A stretch of DNA of 64,000 nt from Symsagittifera roscoffensis. Taxonomy: Eukaryota; Xenacoelomorpha; Acoela; Convolutidae. The DNA is taken from positions 46,800,001-46,864,000 of the forward strand of contig NC_087067.1 of assembly GCF_963678635.1 (NCBI RefSeq). The letters are read 5' to 3'. The position numbers and the translations under genes were made by a program. The notes under the pieces were generated by a model that ran no database searches, was not told the DNA's origin, and saw nothing but the letters and a program-made list of their open reading frames with translations. Below, piece after piece: positions 1 through 10,469 of the stretch; the first letter of the stretch is position 1; each line of letters begins with the position of its first letter.

Positions 1-586
1 CGTCATCAAATTGTTCAAATTCCAAAACGATTTCTCGAAACCCCACGTCTAAGCTTCACGGGCAGTTGAAATGAGAAATTTATGACAATCGATTCGCGCA
101 AAACGATTTCACTTGTGTTCTGTTCTGAAACTACTAAAAGTATAGAGACAACTGTAGAAAAATTTACAAGTTCGGACCGGACTGAATTTTATTCTGTTAT
201 ACTGTGAACCTCCAACAACACCAAAAACAACTTCAAATTATGAAAATGACATACACTTCATTTTTTTAAACTATCTTCAAATTAAAACAAAACGTTTGTT
301 TTTTTTGTCTTTCCGGGAAATTTGTTTGTTTCAAATTCCTGTAGTGTTGTTGATATTAGCCTAATGATTGGGCGCGTCCTACATGCTCTCGTCGAGTTTA
401 AGGAATGTTGCCAACTCCGTCGGCCATAGTCACTAGACTATTGGGCTCAGTTTTTTTTAGTTTTGGTGGACAGTTAAATAAGCGTAACGCAATGATGGGA
501 ACAGGGCAGAAGATACAGTTTGGAGGGAATTTTGGATCTATCCTATTGATATAAGTATTTAGGTAGGGGCTGTATCTTGATCTTAT
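1..586. other. no gene seen
   Basis: A+T-rich sequence with short T runs. I see no convincing coding frame, RNA gene or repeat structure here. A LINE remnant begins to be recognisable to its right. Confidence 0.4.
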
Positions 587-799
587 TTGGGCTATGGTGC
601 ATTTAGTCGATTGTGGGAGCATCCAATATTGTCGCCTTTTCGTGGTCGACACAACCCGCGACAAGTCGCCGTAGATCGTACCAAAACAGCGTGTTTGGAA
701 GCGCAGAAAACATGCTCAAAATGTGTTTTTGGTGACATGGCGCCCAAAGTGGGCTGGGCTGCTACGTCTATTAATACTTCTTTTACTTCTAGTCAAATT

Positions 800-925
800 T
801 TACGTGCCGGCTTTAGCCCAAACCCAGGCGCCTATATGTGGCCTCCTTGTAAAACAAATATCTCTCGCACTAAAGCAAGTTTTTAGTGATTAAATGCGGA
901 TGGATCCACCTAGAAAATGTGATTC
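800..925 (+). pseudogene. LINE zinc-finger (PHD-like) ORF remnant
   Basis: The frame reads PNPGAYMWPPCKTNISRTK, then meets a stop, and a shifted frame continues with IKCGWIHLE. Proline-glycine followed by a Cys pair and then C-x-W-I-H-L is the usual start of the PHD-like finger in ORFs of CR1/Jockey-like LINEs. The finger is broken by the stop and one Cys of the first pair is missing, so it cannot be functional. It marks the 5' side of the decayed element. Confidence 0.45.
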
Positions 926-1338
926 CGCAAATCTTAATCAACTTCACTAAAAATTTTACTGCCTTATTGTATCAATTATAATATCTGGCCCCTACCAGTT
1001 AACTATACGCCAAACAGGCCATAAAACAAAAAGACGGGAAACCTCCCCACCTGATTAACAAAAGCCCCGAACGCCCAAAAGACTAACCCTCAAAACATAC
1101 AGCGCATGCTACATCTACTATTACCCCGCTAAATCCTTCCGGTAACCAATCCCAATCTAAAAAAGTGTACTTTTTCTCCACCTGAACACTAACGGAGTAT
1201 CAGAGAAAGCACCCAAAACTGCTGCACTAATCTGTGACTTTCAAATTTGAGCCGTTTTTTTTTTTCAATTGATTAGTTTGACTGAAAAAACCGCACTTCC
1301 TTGCTAGGCCTATATTACATTTTTATCAGATAGGACCG

Positions 1339-1356
1339 CTCTCTCTCTCTCTCACA

Positions 1357-1433
<77 letters not shown>
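1339..1433. repeat. inverted microsatellite (CT)n then (GA)n
   Basis: About 57 bases of CT repeat, with a short CACACTTT interruption, flip at a CTCGAG centre near 1397 into about 36 bases of GA repeat. The tract is therefore self-complementary and could form a long hairpin. Confidence 0.9.
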
Positions 1434-1436
<3 letters not shown>

Positions 1437-1708
1437 GGTTTACTTACTGCATTACCCAACTCACCTATTTACGAAGAAATGCAATCAGTGGAAGACGGCT
1501 TTAAAGGCTCATTTTTTTAAAATAAGGGCCAGCAACCGAAGCTTCCGCTTTATTGATTTTTAGGTTTCTCGGGCAGTACCTGCACAAAAATTTAGAAGGC
1601 TTCTATTTTGCCGCTGCTGATGGAAGACAGTGCAGTTTCCATTGAAGATGTAAATGCGCCTTCCATCTCTGGAACTCCAATATAGCGGAGGATAACAGAA
1701 GCGTCTCT

Positions 1709-1890
1709 TTGTTTGTAGAAAATAATGACTCTGATTTCACCCCTTTAAACGACCACACTCAAACTCCTTTACCGTTCGGCAACTCAGACTTATGCTTGCC
1801 ATCGTTGTTCCCAGTACTCTCCATAAAATGGAAACCACCTTTAACTTTAGGGTCAGACCATCTTCTCATTTTCATAAGTCGACCTCTAAC
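1709..1890 (+). pseudogene. LINE endonuclease C-terminal remnant
   Basis: The frame contains LGSDHLLIFIS, matching the terminal SDH motif of APE-type LINE endonucleases (LGSDHLPI), preceded by a hydrophobic patch and a W as is usual. The N-terminal endonuclease motifs are not recognisable upstream, so only the end of the domain survives. Low sequence information; placed by position between the finger remnant and the reverse transcriptase remnant. Confidence 0.4.
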
Positions 1891-2149
1891 AGAGGATTTT
1901 CCTCTTACGGCCAAAATGATTTTCATACATTCAACAATGCAAACTGGGACAAACTCACTGAAAAAAATTGAGTATAAACTTTACTTGATGATTTTATGAA
2001 ACACCTTAACGTCGCTGAGAAACGCCAAGAAACACAACAATTCTAATGGCGCACAATTCTAGCAAAAAGCTGAAAAAAACCAAAAGAAAAATATTGAAAC
2101 TAATGCTTAGCAATTTACTCTTTTTTCTCCCCTATGCGCAATTAAATCA

Positions 2150-3400
2150 GCTAAACCGTTAAAGCATTGGGACCAGAAAGACTCTGCACGGTACACCTGA
2201 AACATCAGGGACCAACTGTCATCAATTTTTAACTCAAACTTTTAGTTTGTCCCCATGGTATAACAAAATACCTCAAATATGGAAGAGATCAAGAGTAGTC
2301 CCCCCACGAAAACTATCAAAAGACATTAAAACATCGGACCCTTACAGCTCAGTCTCAAATTTACGCCCATTAATGACATTTTTTAGATTTTTAAGCCCTT
2401 CCTACCCTTAGAAAGCTGACCATTAGCGCGGCTTTTGTCCATTTCACTCCGCCACTACGGCACTATCAATTCTTTAGTTTTTTTAGCAACAGTTTTAATC
2501 AAAAACGACCACCTGAAACAACTGTGTTTACCACCTCTGATCTTTCCAAAGTATTTGACATGGTCTGCCCTTGCTCATTAATTGAACTGATTTCTGGCAA
2601 CACTGTACCAGATAGCTTAACTAAAAAGCTCTCAAATGATCTGAGCGGGAGGCAAAACGCAATTTAGGGGAGCCTTGTCTTTATCCAGGATCGTACTTAC
2701 AGGTGTCCACCAAGTTTCTGTCGTCTAGCTCATTCTTTTTGTTTTTACGAGCATGACGCACCCAACTTACCTCCAGAATTCAAACTTCAGTCATATGCCG
2801 ACGACAATTTTCACCCCTTCCTCCAATCGCGCGACATAAAACATGTCTCTTAAACTTTAAGTACTTATGTTTAAACACTGCACGGCTTTTTTTACAAGTT
2901 GATTTCTCAAGTTTTCTTCTACAAAGGGCTCTGTAAATTTCTGTACGTCGCATAATAAAGAGTTTAACTATTGCCGTTCGGAAAGAACTGTAAATATCTT
3001 GGTGTCTTGTTTTTAACAATAAGCAGGATATTGGTCCTGAAGGCGCTGCATAGTTCAAACTGCGGTCCGTCGAAATCGACTTCAAGTTTTAAATACAAAA
3101 ATTTAATCAGACGAATCCTGGGCTACACTTAACCAGCTTGGTTTCACGCCGCGAGTGATACATCCACAGGTAAAATGCAAATAGTGCAAAATGCATCTCT
3201 GCAGATATTGCCTGGGTGTACAAAAATGAGCTCCATTGACCACCTGCCTTCAGAGTGTGCAAATTACTTAACATCAAAATTTACCACAAACTCATAGCCT
3301 AATAGTTCATCCGCAGGACCTGCTTGCCAATAATTTCAATCCAAATATACCATGCTCAATCTCGATCGCCCGGCCAGCATCGTATGAACATTTAAACTCC
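2150..3400 (+). pseudogene. LINE reverse transcriptase remnant
   Basis: Recognisable pieces, in order: KALGPERL (from the kSpGPDgl motif) near 2160; SDPYSSVSNLRP (NPYRPIS-like) near 2335; DLSKVFDMV, the motif A aspartate region, at 2539-2565; SGRQNAI near 2645; and YADD, the catalytic motif C, at 2794-2805. Near 3150-3240 the frame reads KMQIVQNASLQ and IDHLP, which fit the usual C-terminal region of Jockey/CR1 polymerases. Several frameshifts and stops separate the pieces. The protein would not be made. Confidence 0.6.
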
Positions 3401-3560
3401 TATAAAAAAATTGTTGTACTAATTTCACCAAAAGCAAACAAGCCTGACTCTTTTAATGGTTTCATCCATCTTAAAGCGTGTACAAACAGTATAAACAACT
3501 GTGAAGACCATCCCACGCTCTATCATTCCTCTCGAATTGCTCAATTTTTTTCAAACAGTG

Positions 3561-4683
3561 ATATTTATAGTAGAATTATTGTGATAAACTTTTTAACTAG
3601 ATATATTATGTTTAGGGCGTTCTTTGTCTGATTTTAGAGAAAGGTCTCTCAAGTGGTTTTCGCTGATGAAAGATGAAAATGGAACTGGCTTGAGAAAACT
3701 GGTGGTGCGCCGCTAGACCTGCTGATTTTTAATTGATTTTTTATAGTTTATTTTTTTTATTTTTTATTTATTTTAACTGTCTTTGTTGATCTAAAACTTT
3801 TCCACTATCCGTTTATTATGAGTGATAGTTCAGTTCCCTGAAGCGCAGTCAAAATCCCTTCCTAGGTCCTTACGCTGCGGCAAGATAAAAAGAAACAATA
3901 AAGAATGTACATGCAAATCTTTTTAAAATTCTCAGGACAGATCAATTGGATTGGATGTGAGTGTTGTTCTAGCATATCAATTCTGTAATTATTTCTCTTA
4001 GCGACTCTAAAAAAATCCAAAGGTTTCAATTGTTTTTAAGCGTTGATATAAAGTCTGTTAATAAAGCAACCATTGTCGAAACAGCCATCTCAAATATCTG
4101 AATACTGAAAAGAGTACCAAAAAAGTCGCGTGTGCCGCTGGCGGAAAAAAGAATGACATCCTCTACATGTATACATATTACAAAATGGCTAACTTTTTTA
4201 AATGTCCTTCTTGTTTTTTGGAGCAACCCAAAAAAGTGGACGGAAAAAACACAAGCATTAACTCTTTGATATATAAAAAAATCGATTAAATGCCGTTACG
4301 CTTCCAAAACCCCATGCCCAAGCTTTACGTTGGCCTCTGAGTGCTGCTTCACATGACAACACTGCTCCTTTTTCAACTGATAACTGTCAAAAATTGTTTT
4401 TTCAAAGACCCTCAGTGAACCAAATTTGCACTTCAAATTCAGAAAAAATAGATAGTTTTTTCGTAACCGAAATCTACCTGTACAAGGTAATGATGTCTTT
4501 TCCGAACAGATCAGAAGCAGGCTCGAATAAAGTTTTTCCTCAAATTTCAAAAAAGTATTTTTAGTCAATCCAATGGCAATGCAGGCATGATTATAATTTA
4601 GTACTCCGGGACCTTAAAAACATCCCGAAATCACAACAAACTTACGGATTGAGCTTGAACACTTAATAAGCGAAATTTAATTT
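3561..4683. other. no gene seen
   Basis: A+T-rich sequence between two LINE remnants. Short open frames exist on both strands but none has recognisable motifs or splice context. Confidence 0.35.
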
Positions 4684-5450
4684 TTGGGACCTACCATGAG
4701 TACACAATTCAATTCACTTTCAAATCAAGTTCGAAAAACATGCCACAAATTAAGAAAAAAAAATTACTTTAGTTATACTAGGATCTCCACTCGGCAAGTT
4801 TTGTTGAAAAAGTCGCTCGACGAAAAAAGTAAGGAGCTAGAAAAATTCTTGGATATCATTGGCAAACAAGACACCCATCACGCCTTAGCATGCAATTGGT
4901 TTTTGCGTACGAGCCTTTGTTTTTTGCAAGCAGATTTTAACGAATGCTACGATAAAATACTGAGAAACTCGATATGCAAAGTCACTAAAGTTAAAATGGA
5001 TGTAAATAAAATTTTATCAAAAGTCCGCCCTGCAGTCAAGTGCGGCTTGGGTGTTTCTTCCACTCGTCTACTAGCTTTACCAGCTTTCTTAGCCTCAGCA
5101 ATAGGATCGAAAAGTGCCTTAAGCTAATTTTTGCTTTGGAACATGTGGATGGATCCTATAAAGATGCGCTTAAATGCTGGTTTGATTTTGAAAAAATTGA
5201 TATGGCTCCGAAAAACGAAACCCAAGAAAAAAAGGACAGCCAATTTTTAACAGCGAAGATAAAGACCTGATTTTAAGACTCAAATCAATGGATGCAAAAA
5301 AAATCAACACGTTCCAAGATAGATGTGGCTCCCAATGGTTGATGGTCAACCCATGCAAAAATATAAAGTTAAAATTATCGAGCCAACAACTCAAAATCGC
5401 GATAGGACTTCGATTAGGCTCTAAAAATATAAATTGGTGTGCCATTCGAC
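4684..5450 (+). pseudogene. REL-type LINE linker region, frameshifted
   Basis: The first frame (to 5127) ends with KCGLGVSSTRLLALPAFLAS, a conserved stretch after the polymerase in this LINE group. A shift near 5125 moves to a second frame reading IFALEHVDGSYKDALKCW, and another near 5265 leads to a frame with CGSQWLMVNPC, LSSQQLKIAIGLRLG and a stop at about 5456. The last block is the well-known W-L...P...L-x-LS...GLRLG lead into the Cys-rich knuckle. Two frameshifts in 750 bases show it is dead. Confidence 0.55.
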
Positions 5451-6313
5451 CAGAATGACCTGAACACCTGTCCCCAAAGAATTTTTATTACGAGCTTTTT
5501 TGGTGGACGATGTGTTGATTTTGACGATTAACGGTCTTATCTATTAGAATGAACGAACTATGAAGGGTCAGTTTGGGTTGACATTTTCAAAAAAAAATTA
5601 GTTTGAGCGTGCATGACACGTAGCATTTTTTGTTTTTGCATTAACTGAAAAAAAAAATCCGAAAAATTTTTTTCGCTTCTCAGAAGCAGACAAAAAACGT
5701 ACAAGAAGATCGAAATCGGGATCAGTGGAGCAAAAGAAAAGGCGCTCGAAGTTGCAATGATTGTGCAGCTACCATTGTTACAGAGCAAATCCCGCAAACT
5801 AGGAGGGCTAACGGGAGAACTTGTCACCCTTCCTGAATTGTGAAAAAGACGCTTGCTCCAGCAGATTCAGGAAGTTGGAGGGGTACCGGAGACTAATTCT
5901 AAACTGCGTTTAAACAATTTTTAGCTGACCGGAATGGCCTGAATTGAAGCTAAAATATCATTGGATTCATTTTCAGATTATGAGAAGCAAGCAGTTGAGG
6001 GAAAGAATCGGTCCATTTCCGATGGATATGATGGTTGTATCTACTGAACAAAGACAAAAGTACTATAATAATAATTGGGTAGCCCTGTTTTTGGGAGTGA
6101 ACTTGTGGTCTGGGGATACTAAGAACCAGCGGTTAGCTCATTATTTTGCATGCAACTAAGTTAATCTGAGCGGTTTGGCCGATAGCTTTTAGATAGTATT
6201 GATTACGTCGAACCAATGTTACGAGAATTTCACATTGAACTGGATATGGCAGAGTCGGTTAAAAGCATGTGAAGCTCTGTTTAGGCGCTAGTCAGTCTTC
6301 TTAGAATCTAGCT

Positions 6314-6691
6314 TTGTTTTCCGTCGGTATCTACTTCCGGCCGAAGGTTACACATCCTAACTGTGTATGCGGAAAAGTCGTTAACAAAGATGGCTGGCAT
6401 GGCCTTTCTCGCCTTAAAAGGTCAGGGAGGTTCTCTATGCATTCAAACTTGAATGCCCTTATCAAGCGGCGTTTATCTTCTTTTAACATTCCTTCTGTAT
6501 TGGATCCACGACACCTGTGCAGGACCGGTCAGAAGCGACCAGACGGCTTGACGCTCGTTTCATGGGCGGTTGGTAAGCAGCTCTTGTGGGATGTAACGGT
6601 AGTAGGCTCCCTAGTCCCCAAAAGGATTAGTGCTGGGTTGGTACGACTGCCGCTGAAGAGGAAAAGCGAAATCATAATAAAAAAAGCTTAA
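6314..6691 (+). pseudogene. REL-type LINE endonuclease domain
   Basis: One open frame of about 125 codons reads CVCGKVVNKDGWHGLS, then SGRFSMHSNLNALIKR, then TGQKRPDGLTLVSWAVGKQ and LLWDVTVV. These are the zinc-knuckle Cys/His residues, the place of the R-H-N motif (here M-H-S-N), the PD of the PD-(D/E)XK nuclease core, and the following catalytic Asp. The last knuckle Cys is lost (GLS-R instead of GLS-C), so activity is doubtful although the frame is open. It ends in a stop at 6691 after a lysine-rich tail. Confidence 0.6.
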
Positions 6692-6944
6692 GTAGATGAT
6701 GAATATCTTGTTTAACCGCTAGCCTTTGAAATTCAGGGCGCGGCCGGCTCCTGCACGGATTTTTTTTTGAAAAAAACTTAAGCATTTGTACTGAGGAGAA
6801 GAAGCAATCAGCTTTTTAAAACAGAGAATCTGCCTAAGAATATAGATTGCGAGCGCGGCATGCGTCCTCGGCATGCGTACTCGGTTGACATGAGATTTCG
6901 ATTGACATGATCGATATTTCAAGCCAAAAATGTTTTGACTAAAA

Positions 6945-7330
6945 TCTACGTGTTAGCTCCCTACTCCTGGCCTCAGTTTCCTAATATGCAGCACTTCCAA
7001 TGTTAGGAATCTCATTGCGTTGCTTGAGTGATATATTATCTCTCAGTTCAAATGTGCAGTCGTCGCTTCCTCGTCACACTGACGTATGTGATTGCGAACA
7101 GGCGAGTCCTCTTTCTTGTGTTCCTCAAATGTCGAACAGTTTGTCCAAGATAGGTGGAATTACATCCACAACAAGACAATTTGTAGACCACATTGACTCT
7201 TAGATCAAGAGATTGACTCTGAGATTGACGACTTAATGGAGGGAAGAGTGGTTTTCAATTTCCTTGTCGTAAACACAAATTGTGCGTTGTTGATGCTGCG
7301 CACCTTGTTTGCAAACAGTTGACTTTGTTT
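6945..7330 (-). pseudogene. inverted PLE fragment with GIY-YIG endonuclease
   Basis: Read on the - strand, this fragment contains the same linker as the PLE at 14385-14530 (ANKVRSINNAQFVFTTRKLK against AKKVRDITNALIIFTTRKLK) and then the GIY-YIG core, VVYKLSCCGC followed by STYLGQTVRHL. A frame change follows the core and the sequence ends in the same short tail as the intact copy (near 6950). It abuts the 5' terminal repeat of the main PLE exactly at 7330/7331, head to head. Inverted partial copies beside a full element are typical of Penelope-like insertions. Confidence 0.7.
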
Positions 7331-7684
7331 GCTATAGTTCCAGAATCGAAAAAGTCTGGCTAAAACAACAAAATTTTGAAACAACTTACATGTTAGCAGA
7401 AAAATTAGCCACAAAACGAAAAAGTGAAAATAAAAATGAAGAAGACTCTTGGAAATTTGTGACAAAATGTTTTAAAATGTTGCATAATAGTTGTTGCATA
7501 ATTTCAGTGATATTTGTAAAGTTTTGATTGGTTGAATTTTTAAAATTTTGAAGTAATGATGTTTGTGACACTTTTTATGATCTTTGATCATTTTGTACAG
7601 ATAGTTTAGAATTTTTAAAACCTGAAGATGCACAAAATGTGCGAAAACGTTTGTTTGAAAATACAATTTTAACGCATTCTCAAA
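7331..7684 (+). repeat. 5' terminal repeat (pLTR) of the PLE
   Basis: Begins GCTATAGTTCCAGAATCG and ends near AACGCATTCTCAA. It matches 14785-15136 almost base for base, with a few substitutions and small indels, and in the same orientation. Penelope-like elements commonly carry such pseudo-LTRs. The repeat contains a hammerhead-like core at 7622-7646. Confidence 0.85.
7615..7660 (+). ncRNA. candidate hammerhead-like ribozyme core in 5' pLTR
   Basis: CTGAAGA (7622-7628) fits the CUGANGA core, followed by one unpaired T, a perfect 5-bp stem (GCACA 7630-7634 with TGTGC 7638-7642, AAA loop) and GAAA at 7643. Hammerhead motifs in PLE terminal repeats are established knowledge. The extra T before stem II and the unclear cleavage-site stem make this only a candidate. 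Confidence 0.35.
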
Positions 7685-7846
7685 ATATTTAGATGTAAAA
7701 TTTCGAAACCCTACGGCGTTGAGCCAATTCTCAATTACAGTCTCTCCTACAAGGAGACGTAATTTTAAATAAATTTTTCCCTTGTTTTAGTGGAGAAATC
7801 TTTTTAGTTGAAATTTTTTTTTATATTTTACCAGGTTAGAATTGAA

Positions 7847-8446
7847 ATGGTCTACATTGTAGCAGCTAGCTCACTCTTTCACAGCCTGGAACAACTTAGC
7901 AACCCGGAAAAAGAACAATTTCAACCCAAAACTTTGGCTATTCCGGGACTTTCTTTAAGCCCGAACACCACGAACCCACAGAGGAACCTCGCAAGCCTAC
8001 TCTGCAGGGTACCTCTAGCAGAAAAACGTCAAGTGGTGGTGTGGCACGACATCATCAATAATTCTATCAACAGCCACCAAACAAACAATTTCAGAGCTTG
8101 CACTGCAGAGGATTTGACTGAAATCCTGAAGACACTGACAAATATCAGCGCAATTGTATACTGTCAGAGAAACGGTACACCGGATATCAGAAACCAGCTG
8201 ATCAGCTCGGGTATTCTTGTCATTCCTATTACAAAGTGTCTCATTTCAAAGAGGAAGAGAAGAACGGAGCTGGTCAAAGAATATCAGGCACTGCACCAGG
8301 ATGTCCAGCTGGAGCTAAAGTCTTTGAGGATTGTGTTCGAACACCAAGACAACCTGCCAGCTGTCTTGTCCAAGCTTCGTTCAAACACGAAAAAGAAATC
8401 TCAATCGAGAAGGAGGGCGGAGAAAAAAAAAGACTGGCGAACATAG
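7847..8446 (+). CDS. PLE upstream ORF1, unrecognised
   Basis: A 199-codon open frame starting at the first ATG after a possible splice acceptor (TTTACCAG at about 7834). It lies between the 5' terminal repeat and the reverse transcriptase, where some PLEs have an extra ORF. The N-terminal half is globular: a start IVAASSLFHSL, then VVVWHDIINNS around residues 65-75, and IVYCQRNGTPDI around 105-117. Alternating hydrophobic strands and a HD-x-x-N-N-S block hint at an alpha/beta, perhaps SGNH-hydrolase-like, fold, but this is a weak inference. The C-terminal third is charged and helical and ends in a Lys/Arg-rich tail, as in nucleic-acid-binding retroelement proteins. A run of nine A near 8422 could allow slippage into a frame that stays open to 8502. 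I do not recognise the family. Confidence 0.55.
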   Translation: MVYIVAASSLFHSLEQLSNPEKEQFQPKTLAIPGLSLSPNTTNPQRNLASLLCRVPLAEKRQVVVWHDIINNSINSHQTNNFRACTAEDLTEILKTLTNISAIVYCQRNGTPDIRNQLISSGILVIPITKCLISKRKRRTELVKEYQALHQDVQLELKSLRIVFEHQDNLPAVLSKLRSNTKKKSQSRRRAEKKKDWRT

Positions 8447-8548
8447 GCGAAGCAACTGTTGGTCAGATTGACGAGGAGGCTTCAACGGAGAGGGTGAGTT
8501 AAACTTGTGTTATTTGAGTTGCTTTGTGTCACGTGAGGTTTATTCCTC

Positions 8549-9120
8549 GTGGCCTGCAAACCAATGAGCACAGTTGTACTCCCACCTCCATTCTTGATTT
8601 GGACTTTGAAAAACAAACTCATTTGGAAATTAACCCGTGATTATGCGTCCATATATGTTAAATTTATCAACTGTCACCAACGTGTTAAACTTTTGAGAGT
8701 TTGTCTAGAAAACGACATTATACCTGATTTTTTGAGATTCAGGGTACCGGAAAATGGGGTGTTTTCGAACCAAGCGGTACACGGTTTTCAGACAAAACTT
8801 CTAAGAACGGAGATAAAAAAGGCAAGGTTAGATGAGAAAAACGTTGAAGTCAAACTAGAAAGGGCGAGAGGCGCAGTACAGAGGGGTGTAGATGAGAAGT
8901 TTTGGCCTTCGGTAATTAAATATTTAAGTCTTAGGGGACAAAGACAAACAGCAACAGTCAAAGAGACCCATCAGAAGAAGCTTATGAAACTATCAGAAAG
9001 GCAAGACCGACCTCTAGGGAAGCAAGGTGAGGGTTCGGTAAGAGCTCTTGATGATGTTGAATTACCAAATTGGGTACAACAAGTGTTGGCATTAGGGCCA
9101 ACGCATCCCGTCAATTTAAT
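8549..9120 (+). pseudogene. PLE protein, N-terminal region
   Basis: This frame carries the domain that precedes PLE reverse transcriptases: KLLRVCLENDIIPDFLRFRV, then a long charged helical stretch to LPNWVQQVLALGPTHPV. In PLEs the LPNWV...LGP-x-HPV block runs directly into FNE-x-HFLADID; here that continuation is in another frame, so a frameshift at about 9113 breaks the protein. The true start is uncertain; a GT-AG pair at 8494-8573 could be an intron joining it to ORF1, but no frame joins cleanly. Probably the same polypeptide as the following RT segments in an intact copy. Confidence 0.65.
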
Positions 9121-9654
9121 GAGACACACTTTCTCGCCGACATTGACATCTTTCTATCGGATCTCAAAAATCGTAAAGTCCCCGGGGAGGCTCTTTGTGA
9201 GATCGAAGCTGTGGCAAAAGCCTATGCTAAGAGGGTGAAACAAACACCATCTGACAAAGGCGTTGGGAAGGCACGAAAGTATCTGAAGAGTAATGGATTA
9301 GTTGCGGTACCGTATGACAAAGGCGTGGGTTTTTGTGTAATGAGAAAAGACACCTACGAGAACAAGTTGTCGGATACATTAGATTCAAATCAATTCAGCA
9401 AAAGTAAAGGAACAAGTGATGCGATTGTTTTGAAGATAGAAAGAGACATCAATAAGGAGTTGTTGGCTATGAGAAAAAAAGATGAAATAAGTGAGAGTCT
9501 CTACACAAGGATGAGGTCTACTGGGGGGCAGCCCGCCAGGCTTTATGGGTTGGCGAAAGTGCATAAAGTGAATACCCCATTAAGACCGGTCCTCTCCTTG
9601 CCTGGTAGCTCTTATTATAACTTGAACAAGGTTCTTGCTAAAGGTTCTTGCTAA
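9109..9654 (+). pseudogene. PLE reverse transcriptase, fingers part
   Basis: Continues in a new frame with FNETHFLADIDIFLSDLKNR, then VPYDKGVGFCVMRKDTYENK (RT motif 1 region) and LYGLAKVHKVNTPLRPVLSL (motif 2 region) and YYNLNKVLAK. All are characteristic of Penelope-like polymerases. It ends at a TAA after a short local repeat (AAGGTTCTTGCTAAA twice at about 9629-9655). About 25 residues that normally link this to the next motif appear to be missing, so the break is a deletion plus stop, not just a point change. Confidence 0.7.
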
Positions 9655-9660
9655 ATTGAA

Positions 9661-10427
9661 AACTTGATATCTCTTGATGTAAAGAGTTTGTACACAAATG
9701 TTCCACTGAAAGAAGCGATAGAAATAGCTCTGAGAAAACTGTATGAGCAAGATGTACCACCATCAATAGCGAGGAAAACCACGAGGAGACTGTTGAACAT
9801 GGCAGTTAGTCAAGTCCATTTCAAGTGCAAAGAAACATGGTACGTTCAGAAAGATGGTTTGGCAATGGGGGCATCTCTTGCCGTTATTTTAGCAAATCTT
9901 TGGCTGAAGCAGTACGAAACTGCACTATCAAGGGATATTCCCGAAATGTTTTTGCCCGAGAAAGATCTTCACGGAATATGTCCCGAGTGCAATAAGAAAG
10001 TCACGTACAGGTCAAAAGGTGTAGAATGTGAATGCTGTTTGAACTGTCATTACGTAAAATGCGGTGATATATCAGATGATGAGTATCGAAATATAAGTGA
10101 AACCGTCTGGTACTGCAGAAAATGCATCGCAATAAGGAAGAAAAATAAGTCAGGGCAACAATCTAAATTGTTTCTCCGTTACGTTGATGATATAGTGAGA
10201 ACAGTGAAGGGCGATCCTGAAAAAGTGCTACGGGCTGCAAACTTACTACATCCAAATTTACAGTTCACAATAGAGACACCAAACACAAACGGAACTTTGG
10301 CATTTTTGGATTTACAAATTAGTATTGACAAAAGCAGGAAAATTAGCTGTGGGTGGTATCCAAAAAAAAACAGATACAGGTACCATACTCAATTTTAGAA
10401 GCTGCGCCCCCCTTCAGTACAAGAGAA
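9661..10427 (+). pseudogene. PLE reverse transcriptase palm with embedded PHD-like finger
   Basis: Opens with ISLDVKSLYTNVPL (catalytic motif A), then KDGLAMGASLAVILANLW (motif B). Between motif B and LFLRYVDDIV (motif C, catalytic DD) the frame carries about 60 extra residues including CPEC, CECC, CHYVKC and WYCRKC: a C-x2-C ... C-x2-C ... H ... C ... W-x-C-x2-C pattern like a PHD finger. Motifs after it are normal: LHPNLQFTIE, LAFLDLQI, GWYPKK. The frame then runs to a stop at 10398; a one-base shift continues the PLE into LNFRSCAPLQYKR until the LINE insertion at 10428. A PHD-like finger could bind histone tails and direct integration; that is inference. Confidence 0.75.
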
Positions 10428-10428
10428 G

Positions 10429-10469
<41 letters not shown>

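Larger units (their letters stand above)
800..3560 (+). mobile_element. decayed CR1/Jockey-like LINE
   Basis: Pieces of a non-LTR retrotransposon appear in order on the + strand: a zinc-finger-like ORF start (about 800-925), the end of an endonuclease-like domain (about 1709-1890), reverse transcriptase motifs (about 2150-2810) and a C-terminal region (about 3100-3400). Frames change repeatedly and stops are frequent, so it is an old dead copy. The order and strand agree for all pieces, which supports one element rather than several. The (CT)n/(GA)n tract at 1339-1433 lies inside it. I place it in the CR1/Jockey group from motif style only. Confidence 0.6.
4684..6691 (+). mobile_element. decayed LINE with R2-type (REL) endonuclease
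   Basis: Three blocks on the + strand (4684-5127, about 5127-5450, 6314-6691) match, in order, the linker after the reverse transcriptase, the region before the zinc knuckle, and the restriction-like endonuclease of R2-like LINEs. The polymerase itself is absent, so the copy is 5'-truncated or eroded. About 870 bases at 5450-6320 interrupt the coding order and look like a later insertion or heavily decayed sequence. Assignment rests on motif order (LGVSSTRLLALPAFLAS, then IAIGLRLG, then C-x-C-G...RPDG...WDVTVV). Confidence 0.55.

Noticed and set aside
8494-8573. GT-AG pair that could be an intron joining PLE ORF1 to the polymerase
   Set aside because: The donor is good, but no combination of frames gives an open join, so I did not call it.
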